Source: an uncultured Roseibium sp.
Lineage (GTDB): Bacteria > Pseudomonadota > Alphaproteobacteria > Rhizobiales > Stappiaceae
NCBI RefSeq assembly: GCF_963675985.1
Contig: NZ_OY780957.1
Span: 186,001 to 250,000, forward strand
Reading direction: 5' to 3'
Length of the DNA stretch: 64,000 nt
Below the pieces are notes generated by a model. That model was not told the origin of the DNA and made no database searches. It worked only from the letters and a program-made list of their open reading frames with translations. Positions 1 through 9,371 of this stretch are shown piece after piece; within the stretch, counting starts at the first letter, position 1; the number at the start of each line of letters is the position of its first letter. The position numbers and the translations under genes are program-made.

Positions 1-627
1 GGCGTAGACATCCGTCTCGCGGAACCCTTCGACAGGTTCGAAGGAGAAAACGGAAAGCTGACCGGCGTCCGCCTGAAAAGCGGGGAACGGCTTCCGGCGG
101 AACTGGCGCTTGTCGGCATCGGATCGCTCGCCAATCTGCAGCTCGCCGAGCAGATCGGTCTCGAGTGCCAGGCAGGCGGTATCAAGGTCGACGATGTCTG
201 CCGGACGAGCGCGCTCGACATTTTTGCCATCGGCGACTGCGCCAGCCAGTACAACGTTTTCGCCCGCGAGATCATGCGCGTGGAATCGGTTCAGAATGCG
301 AGCGATCAGGCACGTGTCCTGGCCGCCCTCCTCACCGACAAACCCATTCCGGCCCCCGGCGCCAACTGGTTCTGGACAGATCAATACGATCTGAAATTCC
401 AGATGGCGGGCCTGCTGGAAGCGGACTGTGAGGAAATCGTCCGGGGAGACCCGGATACCGGAGCCTTTTCCATTCTCTTGATGAAGAACGGCGTCCTTCG
501 CGCCCTCTTCTCCGTCAACAAGCCGGCAGACCACATGGCTGCCCGCAAATTCATCGCCGCGGCCACGCCGCTGAACGCCCAACTTTGCGGGGATGCGGCC
601 ACGCCGCTTCCCAAGGCAGTCCTTTAA
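1..627 (+). CDS. NAD(P)H:ferredoxin reductase, FAD-dependent (5' end outside window)
   Basis: The frame is open from base 1 to the TAA at 625-627, giving the last 208 residues of a pyridine-nucleotide-disulphide-type reductase. The FAD-binding signature IFAIGDCA (about residues 75-82 of the visible part) is followed by a C-terminal domain of the kind found in ferredoxin and rubredoxin reductases of oxygenase systems (W-F-W-T-D-Q-Y-D-L-K, then a short beta-rich tail). Such enzymes pass electrons from NAD(P)H through a small 2Fe-2S ferredoxin to a terminal oxygenase. The Rieske oxygenase starts 39 bases downstream on the same strand, so this is probably its electron donor. No ferredoxin gene is visible; it may lie upstream of the window. 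The N-terminal FAD and NAD Rossmann motifs are not visible. Confidence 0.9.
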   Translation, partial: GVDIRLAEPFDRFEGENGKLTGVRLKSGERLPAELALVGIGSLANLQLAEQIGLECQAGGIKVDDVCRTSALDIFAIGDCASQYNVFAREIMRVESVQNASDQARVLAALLTDKPIPAPGANWFWTDQYDLKFQMAGLLEADCEEIVRGDPDTGAFSILLMKNGVLRALFSVNKPADHMAARKFIAAATPLNAQLCGDAATPLPKAVL

Positions 628-666
628 GAACTAACCCTCTCTTCAGCCTTCAGGAGAACCCCAGCC

Positions 667-1986
667 ATGATGAGCCAGGAACAAAACGATCTAATCACCC
701 GCGTCGGACCGGGAACAGCCGCAGGCGAAGTCCTGCGCCGCTACTGGCAGCCTGCGGCCCTTTCGGAAGAACTGGTCGGCGCCCGGCCGGTCGTGCCGGT
801 CCGCCTGCTTGGCGAAGATCTGGTCCTCTTCCGCGACAACGAAGGCGAACTCGGCCTGATCTCCCGCCAGTGCCCGCACCGCGGTGCCGACATGGCCTTC
901 GGCCGCTGCGAGGACAACGGCCTGCGCTGCCCGTTCCACGGCTGGCATTTCGACCGGAACGGCCAGTGCGTCGAACAGCCGGGCGAGCCGGAAGGCAGCC
1001 AGATGTACAAGAACATCAAGGCCAAGTCCTATCCGGTCGTTGAAAAGAACGGCATGATCTTCGCCTACATGGGCCCTGGCCTGCCGCCGGCACTGCCGAA
1101 CTTCGACTGTTTCGCGGCTCCCGACACGCATGTCTTTGCCTTCAAGGGTCTTTGGGAATGCAACTGGCTGCAGGCCATGGAAGTCGGCATCGACCCGGTC
1201 CACGCCTCCTTCCTGCACCGCTTCCTGCAGGATGAGGATCCGAGCGAGGGCTACGGCAAGCAGTTCCGCGACAAGGCCGCCGACACCGACATTCCGATGA
1301 CCCAGGTCCTGCGCGAATACCCGCGCCCGGAAATCAACGTCGAGGAAACCGACTACGGTATGCGCATCATCTCTCTGCGCCACCTGGACAATGGCCGCAC
1401 GCACGTGCGCATCACCAACCAGGTGTTCCCGGAAGCCATCTGTATCCCGATGTCCAACGAGATGACCATCACCCAGTGGCATGTGCCGATCGATGACGAG
1501 AACTGCTACTGGTATTCCATGTTCACCAGCTTCGGCAATCCGGTGAACAAGAGCCTGATGCGCGAGCAGCGCCTGCAGGAGCATCGCCTTCCCGACTACG
1601 CTCCGCTCAAGAACAAGCAGAACAACTACGGCTACGACCCCGACGAACAGGAGAAGCTGACCTACACCGGCATGGGCCTCGACATCAACGTCCACGACCA
1701 GTGGGCAGTGGAATCCATGGGCTCGATCCAGGACCGGACCCAGGAGCATCTCGGCAAGTCGGACGTCGCCATCAGCCGCTACCGCCGCATGCTGATGAAG
1801 GCGATCAAGGCCGTCGAGGAAAACAACGACGATGAGCTGCCGATGTGGAACGGAGCCCTCAATGTCGAGGAGATCCGCGGACCGCTGTCCATCGACGCCA
1901 TCGGCGACACCGACACCTGGCAGGACGCCTGGAAAGAAGCCGATACCAAACGCCGTGCCGCCTGCGAGTGGCCTGCCGAGCTCTGA
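667..1986 (+). CDS. Rieske non-haem iron aromatic ring-hydroxylating oxygenase, alpha subunit
   Basis: This 439-residue protein is a complete terminal oxygenase. The Rieske 2Fe-2S ligands are C69-x-H71 and C88-x-x-H91. The mononuclear iron site is D176-x-x-H179-x4-H184, in the usual spacing. Length and motif layout fit the phthalate 4,5-dioxygenase group, which act as homo-oligomers without a beta subunit on aromatic acids or as O/N-demethylases. An AGGAG at 652-656 lies ten bases before ATG 667; ATG 670 is an equally possible start. The reductase gene precedes it and a glutamine-synthetase-like gene follows after 84 bases. The true substrate cannot be read from sequence. Family assignment is firm; the phthalate-like subgroup is inference. 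Confidence 0.93.
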   Translation: MMSQEQNDLITRVGPGTAAGEVLRRYWQPAALSEELVGARPVVPVRLLGEDLVLFRDNEGELGLISRQCPHRGADMAFGRCEDNGLRCPFHGWHFDRNGQCVEQPGEPEGSQMYKNIKAKSYPVVEKNGMIFAYMGPGLPPALPNFDCFAAPDTHVFAFKGLWECNWLQAMEVGIDPVHASFLHRFLQDEDPSEGYGKQFRDKAADTDIPMTQVLREYPRPEINVEETDYGMRIISLRHLDNGRTHVRITNQVFPEAICIPMSNEMTITQWHVPIDDENCYWYSMFTSFGNPVNKSLMREQRLQEHRLPDYAPLKNKQNNYGYDPDEQEKLTYTGMGLDINVHDQWAVESMGSIQDRTQEHLGKSDVAISRYRRMLMKAIKAVEENNDDELPMWNGALNVEEIRGPLSIDAIGDTDTWQDAWKEADTKRRAACEWPAEL

Positions 1987-2054
1987 TACTGCTCGGATGC
2001 AACCGGCCGGCGCTTCCATGGGAGCATCGGCCGGTTAATAGTAGTGGACGCCAA

Positions 2055-2060
2055 AAGGAG
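2055..2060 (+). promoter_or_regulatory. Ribosome binding site that decides the start of the GS-like gene
   Basis: AAGGAG lies ten bases before ATG 2071. A longer in-frame reading from GTG 2044 would place this site inside the gene, so ATG 2071 is preferred. Confidence 0.6.
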
Positions 2061-2070
2061 ATTTGAGGGC

Positions 2071-3528
2071 ATGGCGGACGGGTCCATTGAAGCGGCCGAT
2101 CTGAGGTCGGACAAGGAGTTGCTGGACGACGAGCAACTGCGTCTCGCGGCGGAAGTCGTGAACAGGGTGAAGACGGAAGGACTTGAAACCATCCGCCTGG
2201 CCTTTGCGGACCAGCACGGCGTCCTGCGTGGCAAGACGATCGTCGCCGACGGCCTGGTATCTGCCTTCCGCAGCGGTCTTGCGATGACGTCCACCCTTCT
2301 TCTGAAGGACACGTCCCACCGCACCGTGTTTCCCGTCTGGGAAGACGACATCGGGTTCGGTCAGGGAATGCTGACCGGAGCCGGCGACGTCCTCATCGTT
2401 CCCGATCCCTCGACCTTCAAGGTGCTTCCCTGGTCGCCGCACAGCGGCTGGCTGCTGTGTGACGTCCGCTACAAGGACGGCGGCAAGATGCCGTTCTGCG
2501 TCCGCACAGCTCTCAAGGATGCCGTCGCAGGTCTGGCTGATGACGGCTACGCCATGATGTGCGGGCTGGAGTTCGAATTCTACATCTTCCGCATGGAGAA
2601 CGCCCATCTAAGCCACGCCGATTCCGGCATGCCGGCAACGCCACCGGAAACCAGCCTGATCTCCCACGGCTACCAGTATCTGACCGAAGCAAGATACGAC
2701 GCGCTGGAAGACGTCATGGACGACCTGCGCCGTGATTGCCAGAAGCTGGGTCTGCCGGTGCGTTCGATGGAAGCGGAATTCGGCCCGAGCCAGTGCGAGT
2801 TCACCTTCGAGCCGGCCTCGCCGCTTTCCCAGGCGGACGACACCGTCCTGTTCCGTTCCGCCGTCAAACAGATCTGCGCACGCAAGGGCCTGCACGCGAC
2901 CTTCATGAGCCGGCCGAAGCTGGAGGGCATCGTTCCGAGCGGCTGGCACATGCACCAGTCCATCGTCGACGTAAAGACCGGTGCAAACCTGATGATGCCG
3001 GAGACCGTCGACGGTCTGTCGCCGATTGCCGGCAACTGGATCGCCGGTCTGCTGGAACATGCGCCCGAGAGCTGCCTGCTGACCACGCCGACGGTCAATG
3101 GCTACAAGCGCTACCAGCCGTTCCAGCTCGCCCCCGACCGGATTCAGTGGGGCCGCGACAACAAGGGCGCCATGATCCGGGGTCTGATGGCTCCGGGCGA
3201 CAAGGCCTCGCGTATCGAGAACCGGGTCGCGGAACCGACCGCCAACCCGTATCTCTTCATGGCGTCTCAGATCCTGAGCGGTCAAGACGGCATCAAGCGG
3301 AACCTCCAGGCTCCCGCGCCCGTCGAGAATCCCTACACCAGCGACGCTGCCAACCTGCCGAAAAGCCTGATCGCCGCTCTGGAGCGCTTCGATGCCAGTG
3401 ATTTCTACCCCAAGACACTGGGTCCCGAGCTGTCCGCCTATATCTCGCGCATCAAGCACGCCGAATGGGACCGTTACCTGATGACGGTCTCGGAGTGGGA
3501 ACAGCGCGAATATTTCTCTCTGTTCTAA
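2071..3528 (+). CDS. Glutamine synthetase family ligase (gamma-glutamyl-amine synthetase-like)
   Basis: This 485-residue protein has the glutamine-synthetase fold: an N-terminal beta-grasp domain containing FADQHGVLRGKT, then catalytic motifs EFEFY, EAEFGPSQCEF, GWHMHQS, NGYKRYQPF and ENRVAEPTANPY, which bind metal, ATP and glutamate. The NLY-x-LPPEE adenylylation segment of housekeeping GlnA is absent. The sequence instead resembles enzymes that join glutamate to an amine, such as gamma-glutamylpolyamine, -isopropylamide or -anilide synthetases. Beside a Rieske oxygenase this suggests glutamylation of an amine substrate. It is followed after 17 bases by a tautomerase gene. Amine specificity is inferred from family and context only; a broad GS-like ligase acting elsewhere remains possible. 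Confidence 0.88.
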   Translation: MADGSIEAADLRSDKELLDDEQLRLAAEVVNRVKTEGLETIRLAFADQHGVLRGKTIVADGLVSAFRSGLAMTSTLLLKDTSHRTVFPVWEDDIGFGQGMLTGAGDVLIVPDPSTFKVLPWSPHSGWLLCDVRYKDGGKMPFCVRTALKDAVAGLADDGYAMMCGLEFEFYIFRMENAHLSHADSGMPATPPETSLISHGYQYLTEARYDALEDVMDDLRRDCQKLGLPVRSMEAEFGPSQCEFTFEPASPLSQADDTVLFRSAVKQICARKGLHATFMSRPKLEGIVPSGWHMHQSIVDVKTGANLMMPETVDGLSPIAGNWIAGLLEHAPESCLLTTPTVNGYKRYQPFQLAPDRIQWGRDNKGAMIRGLMAPGDKASRIENRVAEPTANPYLFMASQILSGQDGIKRNLQAPAPVENPYTSDAANLPKSLIAALERFDASDFYPKTLGPELSAYISRIKHAEWDRYLMTVSEWEQREYFSLF

Positions 3529-3545
3529 GCCCCCTATTCTGAACC

Positions 3546-3905
3546 ATGCCTCATTTCGTCATCGAGTATTCCGAACCGGCAGCTCCCTCCACCGGCTTCT
3601 CCGAAACCTTCGAGGCCTTGTGCAGGGCTGCCGTTGGTGCCGGCGTCATGAAACGCGAGGACATCAAGCTGCGCGCGGTTCCTTACCGCGACTTCCAGCT
3701 CAACGACGGCTCTGACAGCTTTCTGCATCTGACCGTTTCCCTTCTGGAAGGCCGGACACCGGACCAGAAGGAAGCGCTGGGGATTGCCTGCCGGGCCGCG
3801 TTGGTCGAGCTGTTCCCGGAGATAGATGCCATCAGCGTCGATATCAGGGACATGAATGCCCTGGCCTACAAGAAGCGGGTGAAGCAGAAGGCTCCCCAGT
3901 CATGA
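3546..3905 (+). CDS. 5-carboxymethyl-2-hydroxymuconate isomerase (CHMI/HpaF-type tautomerase)
   Basis: This 119-residue protein begins MPHFVIEYS, typical of the 5-carboxymethyl-2-hydroxymuconate delta-isomerase family, where the N-terminal proline after methionine removal is the catalytic base of the tautomerase fold. The length matches the family (about 115-130 residues). CHMI acts after meta ring cleavage in homoprotocatechuate breakdown, but no ring-cleavage dioxygenase or other hpa gene is visible here. The enzyme may therefore tautomerise an analogous dienoate or enol in this pathway. Its stop overlaps the next gene's start by four bases (ATGA), showing translational coupling. Confidence 0.85.
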   Translation: MPHFVIEYSEPAAPSTGFSETFEALCRAAVGAGVMKREDIKLRAVPYRDFQLNDGSDSFLHLTVSLLEGRTPDQKEALGIACRAALVELFPEIDAISVDIRDMNALAYKKRVKQKAPQS

Positions 3906-4405
3906 TCGAGGCCGTGCCGATTTCCGCGGAAGTCTTTGCGCCATACGGTCACCTCGCCCGCAGCGGCCAAGGGGTGACCAAGTCGATCCGCAATGGCTCC
4001 GTGCTGCTGACGAAGACGCCGGTGCAATGCGACCATGATCAAAAGGCGGTCAATTACGCCCTCGACTTTTACGATGTCGCGCCGGAACAGGGACGCCTGC
4101 AGATGACACAGGCCGAACACCATCCCCATTCAAGCCAGCTGTTCATGCCTTTTGCAGCGGACCGTTATCTCGTCGTCGTCTGGCCGGAAAAGCCGGCGCC
4201 TCATATTCCACCGAAAGCGTTCATTGCCTCGGGAACGGATATCGTCATCTACAATCCCGGTGTCTGGCATCACGGCATCGTTGCCCTTGACCGGCAGACG
4301 CTGTTTGCGTCCGCCATGTGGCGCACGGCAGATGGCAGGGAAGATGCTGTCTTTCTGCCGCTTGAAGAGCCCGTCGGGGTCACCTGGCCGGAACGGGCAG
4401 CATGA
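3902..4405 (+). CDS. Ureidoglycolate lyase (AllA)-family protein
   Basis: This 167-residue protein belongs to the AllA cupin-like family. Recognisable segments are FAPYGHL near the N-terminus, the metal/substrate stretch QAEHHPHSSQLF, and YNPGVWHHG. Ureidoglycolate lyases release urea and glyoxylate from ureidoglycolate in purine catabolism. No allantoinase, allantoicase or urease gene is visible, so here it may act on another ureido or hydroxy-amide intermediate. Both ends overlap neighbours by four bases (ATGA), fixing it inside the operon between the tautomerase and HyuA. The family call is solid; the reaction is uncertain. Confidence 0.82.
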   Translation: MIEAVPISAEVFAPYGHLARSGQGVTKSIRNGSVLLTKTPVQCDHDQKAVNYALDFYDVAPEQGRLQMTQAEHHPHSSQLFMPFAADRYLVVVWPEKPAPHIPPKAFIASGTDIVIYNPGVWHHGIVALDRQTLFASAMWRTADGREDAVFLPLEEPVGVTWPERAA

Positions 4406-6261
4406 GCGTTCTTGCCATCGATATCGGATCCGAATTCGTCGACCTTGCTTTCGAAGGGGAAGACACCCTCAAGACGTTGAAGCGCCCCGTCGGGTCAAGC
4501 GATCCTGCCGGGGCCATTCTGTCCGCCATCGACGACTTCTCCCAGAGCGCAAGCATTCCCGTTTCGGCTCTGAGAGATATCCGTATCGGCTCAACAGGCG
4601 CGATCAATGCGCTGCTTGCCAAGCGTATTGGCCGCATCGCCCTTCTGACCACAACGGGCTTTGCGGATACGCTTTATCTCGGGCGCCAGAACCGGCGCGA
4701 CCTTTACGATCCGATCGCAAGGCTCGCCTCACCGACGTTCCTGGTTGACCGCCTGGATATTCATGAGATTGCCGGGCGCCTGGATGCTGAGGGGAAGGAG
4801 ATCGACCCACAGCCGGAAAACGGCGCTTCCGAGCTTGTGAGAACGCTTGGGTTTAAAGGCTATGACGCAGTCGCCGTCTGCCTGCTCTATTCCTACCTCA
4901 ATCCCGATCATGAACTCCGCCTGAGGGAATGTATCGAAAAGGCGCTGCCGGATGTCCCGGTCATCCTGTCTCACGAGATTGACCCGAACCCACGCGAGTT
5001 CGAGCGCACCGTTTCCACCTGCCTGGAAGCCTGCCTCAGGTCGATGGAGGCACGAACGATGGCGGCCCTCGAGACCGGCCTTGCAAAGCGTGGCTTCACC
5101 GAAAAGCTGCAGTTTGCCGACGGCACGGGCAGGCTTCTGACGCCTGCGGTCGCAAAAACCCGATCCAGCGCACTCCTGATCAGCGGACCGGCGGCGGCAG
5201 CCCGCCATGCAGCCTGGCTTTCAAACGCTTCCAAAACACCGCTTGCCCTTGCCGTGGACATCGGCTCCACGACGACGGACATGACGCTCATCAAAGATGG
5301 CGCCCCCACATTCACTCGGCAGTCCGAATTCGCCGGCGTACCGATCCGCCAAGCCATGACCGATGTGCACAGCCTCGATCTTGGCGGCCTTGCCTGCCCC
5401 GTCCTTGACGGCATCGGCGGTATCGTTTTTGAACGCCCGTCAGAAGCCCCTTCCCTGTCCCTTCGCGCCCTATCTCTGCGGGATTGTCTGGCCTGGCTGG
5501 AGCGGATACCGGTGCGTGCCGCGCCGGATACGAAGATCTTTCTCGACACCCTCGGAGAAGATCTCGGTCTCTCAACCGACGCCACGGCCGAAGCTATTGT
5601 TGCCGCCGCGGAGCAGCAGGTTGCGTCCGCGCTTCTGAAGTTCTCCGTGAAACGCAATGTCGATCCGTCGAGAGCGGTATTCGTCGGGATGGGCGGCCTC
5701 GGCGCGGTTCTTGGGGCGGGCATTGCCGAACGACTTGGCATCACGAAGATACTGGCGCATGAAGCACCGGCGGTCGCAGGTGCACTCGGCATGCTCACCA
5801 TGGGACCCAATGTATCAAGCCGGCTCAGGGTCGGTGCCACTGCCCTGGTTCTGGGGCAATCCGGCCTGGCAGACCGGTTGAACACATTGCGCGATGCCTT
5901 GCCTCCGCTCGACAGCGCGCGCTTTACCGAGAGCCTGAGCGTGGAGATGGCGGCAACGCCCTTCATGCACCCGTTCGAAGTCACCCTCACCCAACCGAGC
6001 GACGACCCGCATGTCCTCGTTTCGGCTTTTGCCACACAATACACAGACCGGTTCGGCATCGCCCCGCCGGGAAGCGGACATGTCTTTGCCATGACGCTCT
6101 CTCATGTTCCGGCCGATCTGTTCACCCACCGGCCGGAGCCGGCGCTTCCCGAGGCGTCCTCCGGCATGATTGCCTCCGACGGCGGAACGCTGTGGATTCC
6201 GGAAGGCTGGGTCCTCTCGGTCGTCCAGGGTGGCTACGCAATGACAAGGGCTGAGGCATGA
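4402..6261 (+). CDS. hyuA: Hydantoinase/5-oxoprolinase family, subunit A
   Basis: This 619-residue protein has the actin-like ATPase core of HyuA/OplA/acetone carboxylase beta proteins. An N-terminal AIDIGSEF phosphate-binding segment is followed by GSTGAINALL and TTTGF (residues about 55-80), EFERTVST near 195, and a second ATP-binding element AVDIGSTTTDMTLI near 285. It pairs with HyuB in the next gene (ATGA overlap). Such pairs use ATP to open cyclic amides such as hydantoins or 5-oxoproline. At 619 residues it is shorter than typical HyuA (about 680-700). In this operon the likely step is ring opening of a lactam or imide. The AllA-like gene upstream also overlaps by four bases. Confidence 0.9.
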   Translation: MSVLAIDIGSEFVDLAFEGEDTLKTLKRPVGSSDPAGAILSAIDDFSQSASIPVSALRDIRIGSTGAINALLAKRIGRIALLTTTGFADTLYLGRQNRRDLYDPIARLASPTFLVDRLDIHEIAGRLDAEGKEIDPQPENGASELVRTLGFKGYDAVAVCLLYSYLNPDHELRLRECIEKALPDVPVILSHEIDPNPREFERTVSTCLEACLRSMEARTMAALETGLAKRGFTEKLQFADGTGRLLTPAVAKTRSSALLISGPAAAARHAAWLSNASKTPLALAVDIGSTTTDMTLIKDGAPTFTRQSEFAGVPIRQAMTDVHSLDLGGLACPVLDGIGGIVFERPSEAPSLSLRALSLRDCLAWLERIPVRAAPDTKIFLDTLGEDLGLSTDATAEAIVAAAEQQVASALLKFSVKRNVDPSRAVFVGMGGLGAVLGAGIAERLGITKILAHEAPAVAGALGMLTMGPNVSSRLRVGATALVLGQSGLADRLNTLRDALPPLDSARFTESLSVEMAATPFMHPFEVTLTQPSDDPHVLVSAFATQYTDRFGIAPPGSGHVFAMTLSHVPADLFTHRPEPALPEASSGMIASDGGTLWIPEGWVLSVVQGGYAMTRAEA

Positions 6262-7841
6262 AAACGGATCGAACCATCGCCCGGTCCAGGCTTGAAACCC
6301 TGCAGATGCGTTTCGATGCCGTCGCACAGGGCATGCAGGAAATCCTGTTTCGGACGGCCGTTTCGCCGGTGGTGCGCGAAGGCGCCGATGCCTCCTGTGC
6401 CCTGTTTACCGCCGAAGGGGAATTGCTTGCGCTCTCGGATGCCATCCCTCTTCTTCTGGGCGCCCTTCCGGAATCGGTAAAAGCCATTCTTGCGCGCTAC
6501 CCGGCAGAGGACATGAACGAAGGCGACATGTTCTTCATGAACGACCCCTTCGCCGGCGGCACCCACCTTCCCGACATCACGGTTCTGGTTCCCGTCTTCT
6601 TCAAAGGCGAGCGGATCGCCTTTGCCGCCAGCATTCTGCATCACCAGGATGTGGGTGGCATGCGCCCCGGCTCCGTGCCGCCGGACGCAACCGACATTTA
6701 CCAGGAAGGCTTGCGTTTCCCGCCAAGCCGCCTGGCGCAGGACGGAAAGATCCTTCGGGAAGCGGAAGACCTGATCCGTCTGAACTCGCGCGCGCCGGAC
6801 ACCGTCCTCGGAGACATCGCCGCCCAGATCGCGTCCGCCGGACACGCCGCCCGCTCTCTCCAGACGATCGCCGGCGAACTCGGAACTGAGACCTTCATCA
6901 CGGCCACCCATGCCTGCCTCGATCATGGTGAAGAGCAGATCAGCCGATTGTTTCAATCCATCCCGCCCGGTCCGTATCAGGGCGTTGATGGATTGGACCC
7001 GACGCCAAACCTGCCGCCGATCGAGGCCCACGTGTCCGTATCCTTCGACGCCGGACACCTCAAAGCGGACTTTGCAGGGTCGTCGGCCCAGGTGAACGCG
7101 CCGATCAACTGTGTGCGTTCCGGCCCGCTCTCGGCCCTGCTTTACGCCGTCTTGAGCCTTGCGCCGTCAACGCTGTTCCGCAACGGTGGCGTGCTCCGCC
7201 GGATCGAGCTTCATCTTCCCGAGGCAAGCGTCGTCAATGCGTCCGTGCCTGCGCCGGTGAACGCCCGCATGAACATGGTGCGCTGCATCACCTCCGCCGT
7301 GCTGCAAGCCTTGTCAAAAGCCGCCCCGGACAAGATGCCGGCAGCCAATTCCGGCATGTCCTATGTGCTCGCCTTTTCAGGTAGCTGGCCGGACGGCAAC
7401 CGCTTCGTGACGACGGAAATCATCGCAGGCGGAGCAGGCGGCGGACCTTTCTCGAAAGGAGCGGATGCCGTGTCGACCGACGTCGGCAACGCCATGAACA
7501 TGCCAGGGGAAGCGCTCGAAGAGATCGCCCCGATCCGGCTTCTGTCCGCGCGCATCCGCGAAGGCTCCGGCGGCTCCGGCAAATATCCGGGCGGCAATGG
7601 CATCCGGCGGGAATATCTGGCCCTGACCGATGGCGTTTCCGTTTCCCTTCGCGGTGAACGTTTTGCCCGCGTACCAAAGGGCCTATTGGGTGGCGGCAGT
7701 CCTGAGCCTTCGGCCGCGACGATCCTGCGTGCGGATGGCGAGACCATTGCCCTCACCGCCCGCTCCGCCTTCACGCTGAATTCCGGTGACCGGCTGATCG
7801 TGGAAAGCTGCGGCGGCGCCGGTTACGGCACCGCGGACTGA
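6258..7841 (+). CDS. hyuB: Hydantoinase/5-oxoprolinase family, subunit B
   Basis: This 527-residue protein has family hallmarks of HyuB: GADASCALFT near residue 37, MFFMNDPFAGGTHLPD near 93, HHQDVGGMRPGS near 130, and a glycine-rich C-terminal region (EGSGGSGKYPGG, ERFARVPKGLLGG). It forms the heteromer with HyuA; the two genes overlap by ATGA. It is the last gene of the plus-strand operon and ends 30 bases before the convergent tctA gene. N-methylhydantoinase, 5-oxoprolinase and related cyclic amidohydrolase activities are all possible. No hairpin followed by a T-run is visible in the 30-base gap. Confidence 0.9.
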   Translation: MKTDRTIARSRLETLQMRFDAVAQGMQEILFRTAVSPVVREGADASCALFTAEGELLALSDAIPLLLGALPESVKAILARYPAEDMNEGDMFFMNDPFAGGTHLPDITVLVPVFFKGERIAFAASILHHQDVGGMRPGSVPPDATDIYQEGLRFPPSRLAQDGKILREAEDLIRLNSRAPDTVLGDIAAQIASAGHAARSLQTIAGELGTETFITATHACLDHGEEQISRLFQSIPPGPYQGVDGLDPTPNLPPIEAHVSVSFDAGHLKADFAGSSAQVNAPINCVRSGPLSALLYAVLSLAPSTLFRNGGVLRRIELHLPEASVVNASVPAPVNARMNMVRCITSAVLQALSKAAPDKMPAANSGMSYVLAFSGSWPDGNRFVTTEIIAGGAGGGPFSKGADAVSTDVGNAMNMPGEALEEIAPIRLLSARIREGSGGSGKYPGGNGIRREYLALTDGVSVSLRGERFARVPKGLLGGGSPEPSAATILRADGETIALTARSAFTLNSGDRLIVESCGGAGYGTAD

Positions 7842-7871
7842 TTTCTCTCAAAGGAAAGATAGCGACCGGGC

Positions 7872-9371
7872 TTACCCCCCGGCCACCTTCTTGCGCAGGC
7901 TGGGCAGGAAGGCCGCGGCGAGGAACGCAAAGGCCAGCAGCAGAAATGCCAGGCTGATCGGCCTGTCGACGAACGTCGTCAGATGGCCTCGGGAAAGCAA
8001 CAAAGCGCGCCGGAAGTGCTCTTCCAGAAGCGGCCCCAGAATGAACCCCAGCAGCACCGGCATGGCCGGATAGTCGAAGATCCGCATCAGGTAGCCCACG
8101 ACCCCGAACCCGAGCACGACGAAGACGTCGAAGGCGTTGTTGTCGGAGGAATAGACGCCGACGCAGATGAACACCAGGATCGCCGGATACAGGATGTTGT
8201 AAGGGATCGAGAGCAGCTTCACCCAAAGCCCGATCAGGGGAATGTTCAGAACCAGCAGCATCAGGTTGCCGACCCAGAAACTGATGATCAGCCCCCAGAA
8301 CATTTCAGGCTGATCGTTGATCAGGTTCGGGCCCGGCGTGATGCCGTGCAGGATCATGGCACCGAGCAGGACGGCGACCACCGCATCGCCCGGAATGCCG
8401 AGGCTGAGGGTCGGAATGAAGGCCGCCTGGACCGATGCATTATTGGCCGCTTCCGGCGCGGATATGCCTTCCAGCGCGCCCTTGCCGAATTCCTCCGGGT
8501 TTTTTGAAAGCCGTTTTTCGGTCGCATAGGCCATCAGGGACGCAATCCCCGGACCCGTTCCGGGAAGCGCGCCGACAAAAGAACCGATGACCGAACCCCG
8601 CAAGGTCGGCGCCCAGATCTTTTTCCACTCCGGCTTGCTCGGCCACATCTCCTTGAAACGGATATGCCCCAGCTTCATGGGCGTTCCCTGCGGGCTGCCG
8701 ATGTTGCCGATGATCTCGGCCACGCCGAAAAGACCCATGGCGAGCGCGACGAGGCTGAAGCCGTCTGCCAGTTCCAGAATACCGAAATTGAAGCGGAACA
8801 TACCCGTGTTCACGTCGGTACCGACAAGACCAAGCGCAATGCCGAAGATGACCATGGCAAGCCCCTTGAAGGGAGAGCCTGCGGTCATCGTCGACGCTGC
8901 GATCAGGCCAAGCAGCATGACGGAGAAATACTCAGCCGATGAAAATTCCAGCGCCAGTTCCGCAATCAGCGGAGCAAACCCCATGACCAGGACAATGGCG
9001 AAGGACGAGCCGATGAAGGAGTTGATCGCCGTCACGAACAGCGCAAGCGGCGCCTTCCCCTTCTGCGCCAGCGGATAGCCGTCAAGACACGTGATCGCCG
9101 CCGTGGCCGTGCCAGGCAGGTTCAACAGGATGGACGCCGTGGAGCCACCGTACTGAGCTCCGTAGAAGATCCCGGCCAGCATGATCAGCGCGGCTGTGGG
9201 ATCGAGATAATAGGTCATCGGCAGCGCCAGCGAGATCGCCGCCAGGGGACCGATCCCCGGCAAGACCCCGACGACCGTACCCACGGTCACGCCGATGAAG
9301 CAGAAGAGCAGGGACTCGCCACTCAGCGCCTTGCCCAGACCAATCATGATATTGGCGGCGAAATCACTCAT
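7872..9371 (-). CDS. tctA: Tripartite tricarboxylate transporter, large permease TctA
   Basis: This 499-residue integral membrane protein has the TctA hallmark GVLPGIGPLAAISLALP near residue 40, the YGGSTASILLN-GT segment near 80, and a second copy of the P-G-x-G-P element at GALPGTGPGIASL near 270, reflecting the internal duplication of the family. About twelve hydrophobic segments are present. ATG 9371 is preferred because it overlaps the TctB stop (ATGA); upstream in-frame codons would run into tctB. With TctB and the periplasmic TctC it forms an ion-driven, binding-protein-dependent importer, usually for carboxylates. Its genomic partner is the neighbouring catabolic operon. Confidence 0.93.
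   Translation of the reverse strand: MSDFAANIMIGLGKALSGESLLFCFIGVTVGTVVGVLPGIGPLAAISLALPMTYYLDPTAALIMLAGIFYGAQYGGSTASILLNLPGTATAAITCLDGYPLAQKGKAPLALFVTAINSFIGSSFAIVLVMGFAPLIAELALEFSSAEYFSVMLLGLIAASTMTAGSPFKGLAMVIFGIALGLVGTDVNTGMFRFNFGILELADGFSLVALAMGLFGVAEIIGNIGSPQGTPMKLGHIRFKEMWPSKPEWKKIWAPTLRGSVIGSFVGALPGTGPGIASLMAYATEKRLSKNPEEFGKGALEGISAPEAANNASVQAAFIPTLSLGIPGDAVVAVLLGAMILHGITPGPNLINDQPEMFWGLIISFWVGNLMLLVLNIPLIGLWVKLLSIPYNILYPAILVFICVGVYSSDNNAFDVFVVLGFGVVGYLMRIFDYPAMPVLLGFILGPLLEEHFRRALLLSRGHLTTFVDRPISLAFLLLAFAFLAAAFLPSLRKKVAGG

Noticed and set aside
691..2019. 442-codon minus frame opposite the Rieske oxygenase
   Set aside because: No protein-like motif; it is a shadow of a gene with clear Rieske and iron ligands.
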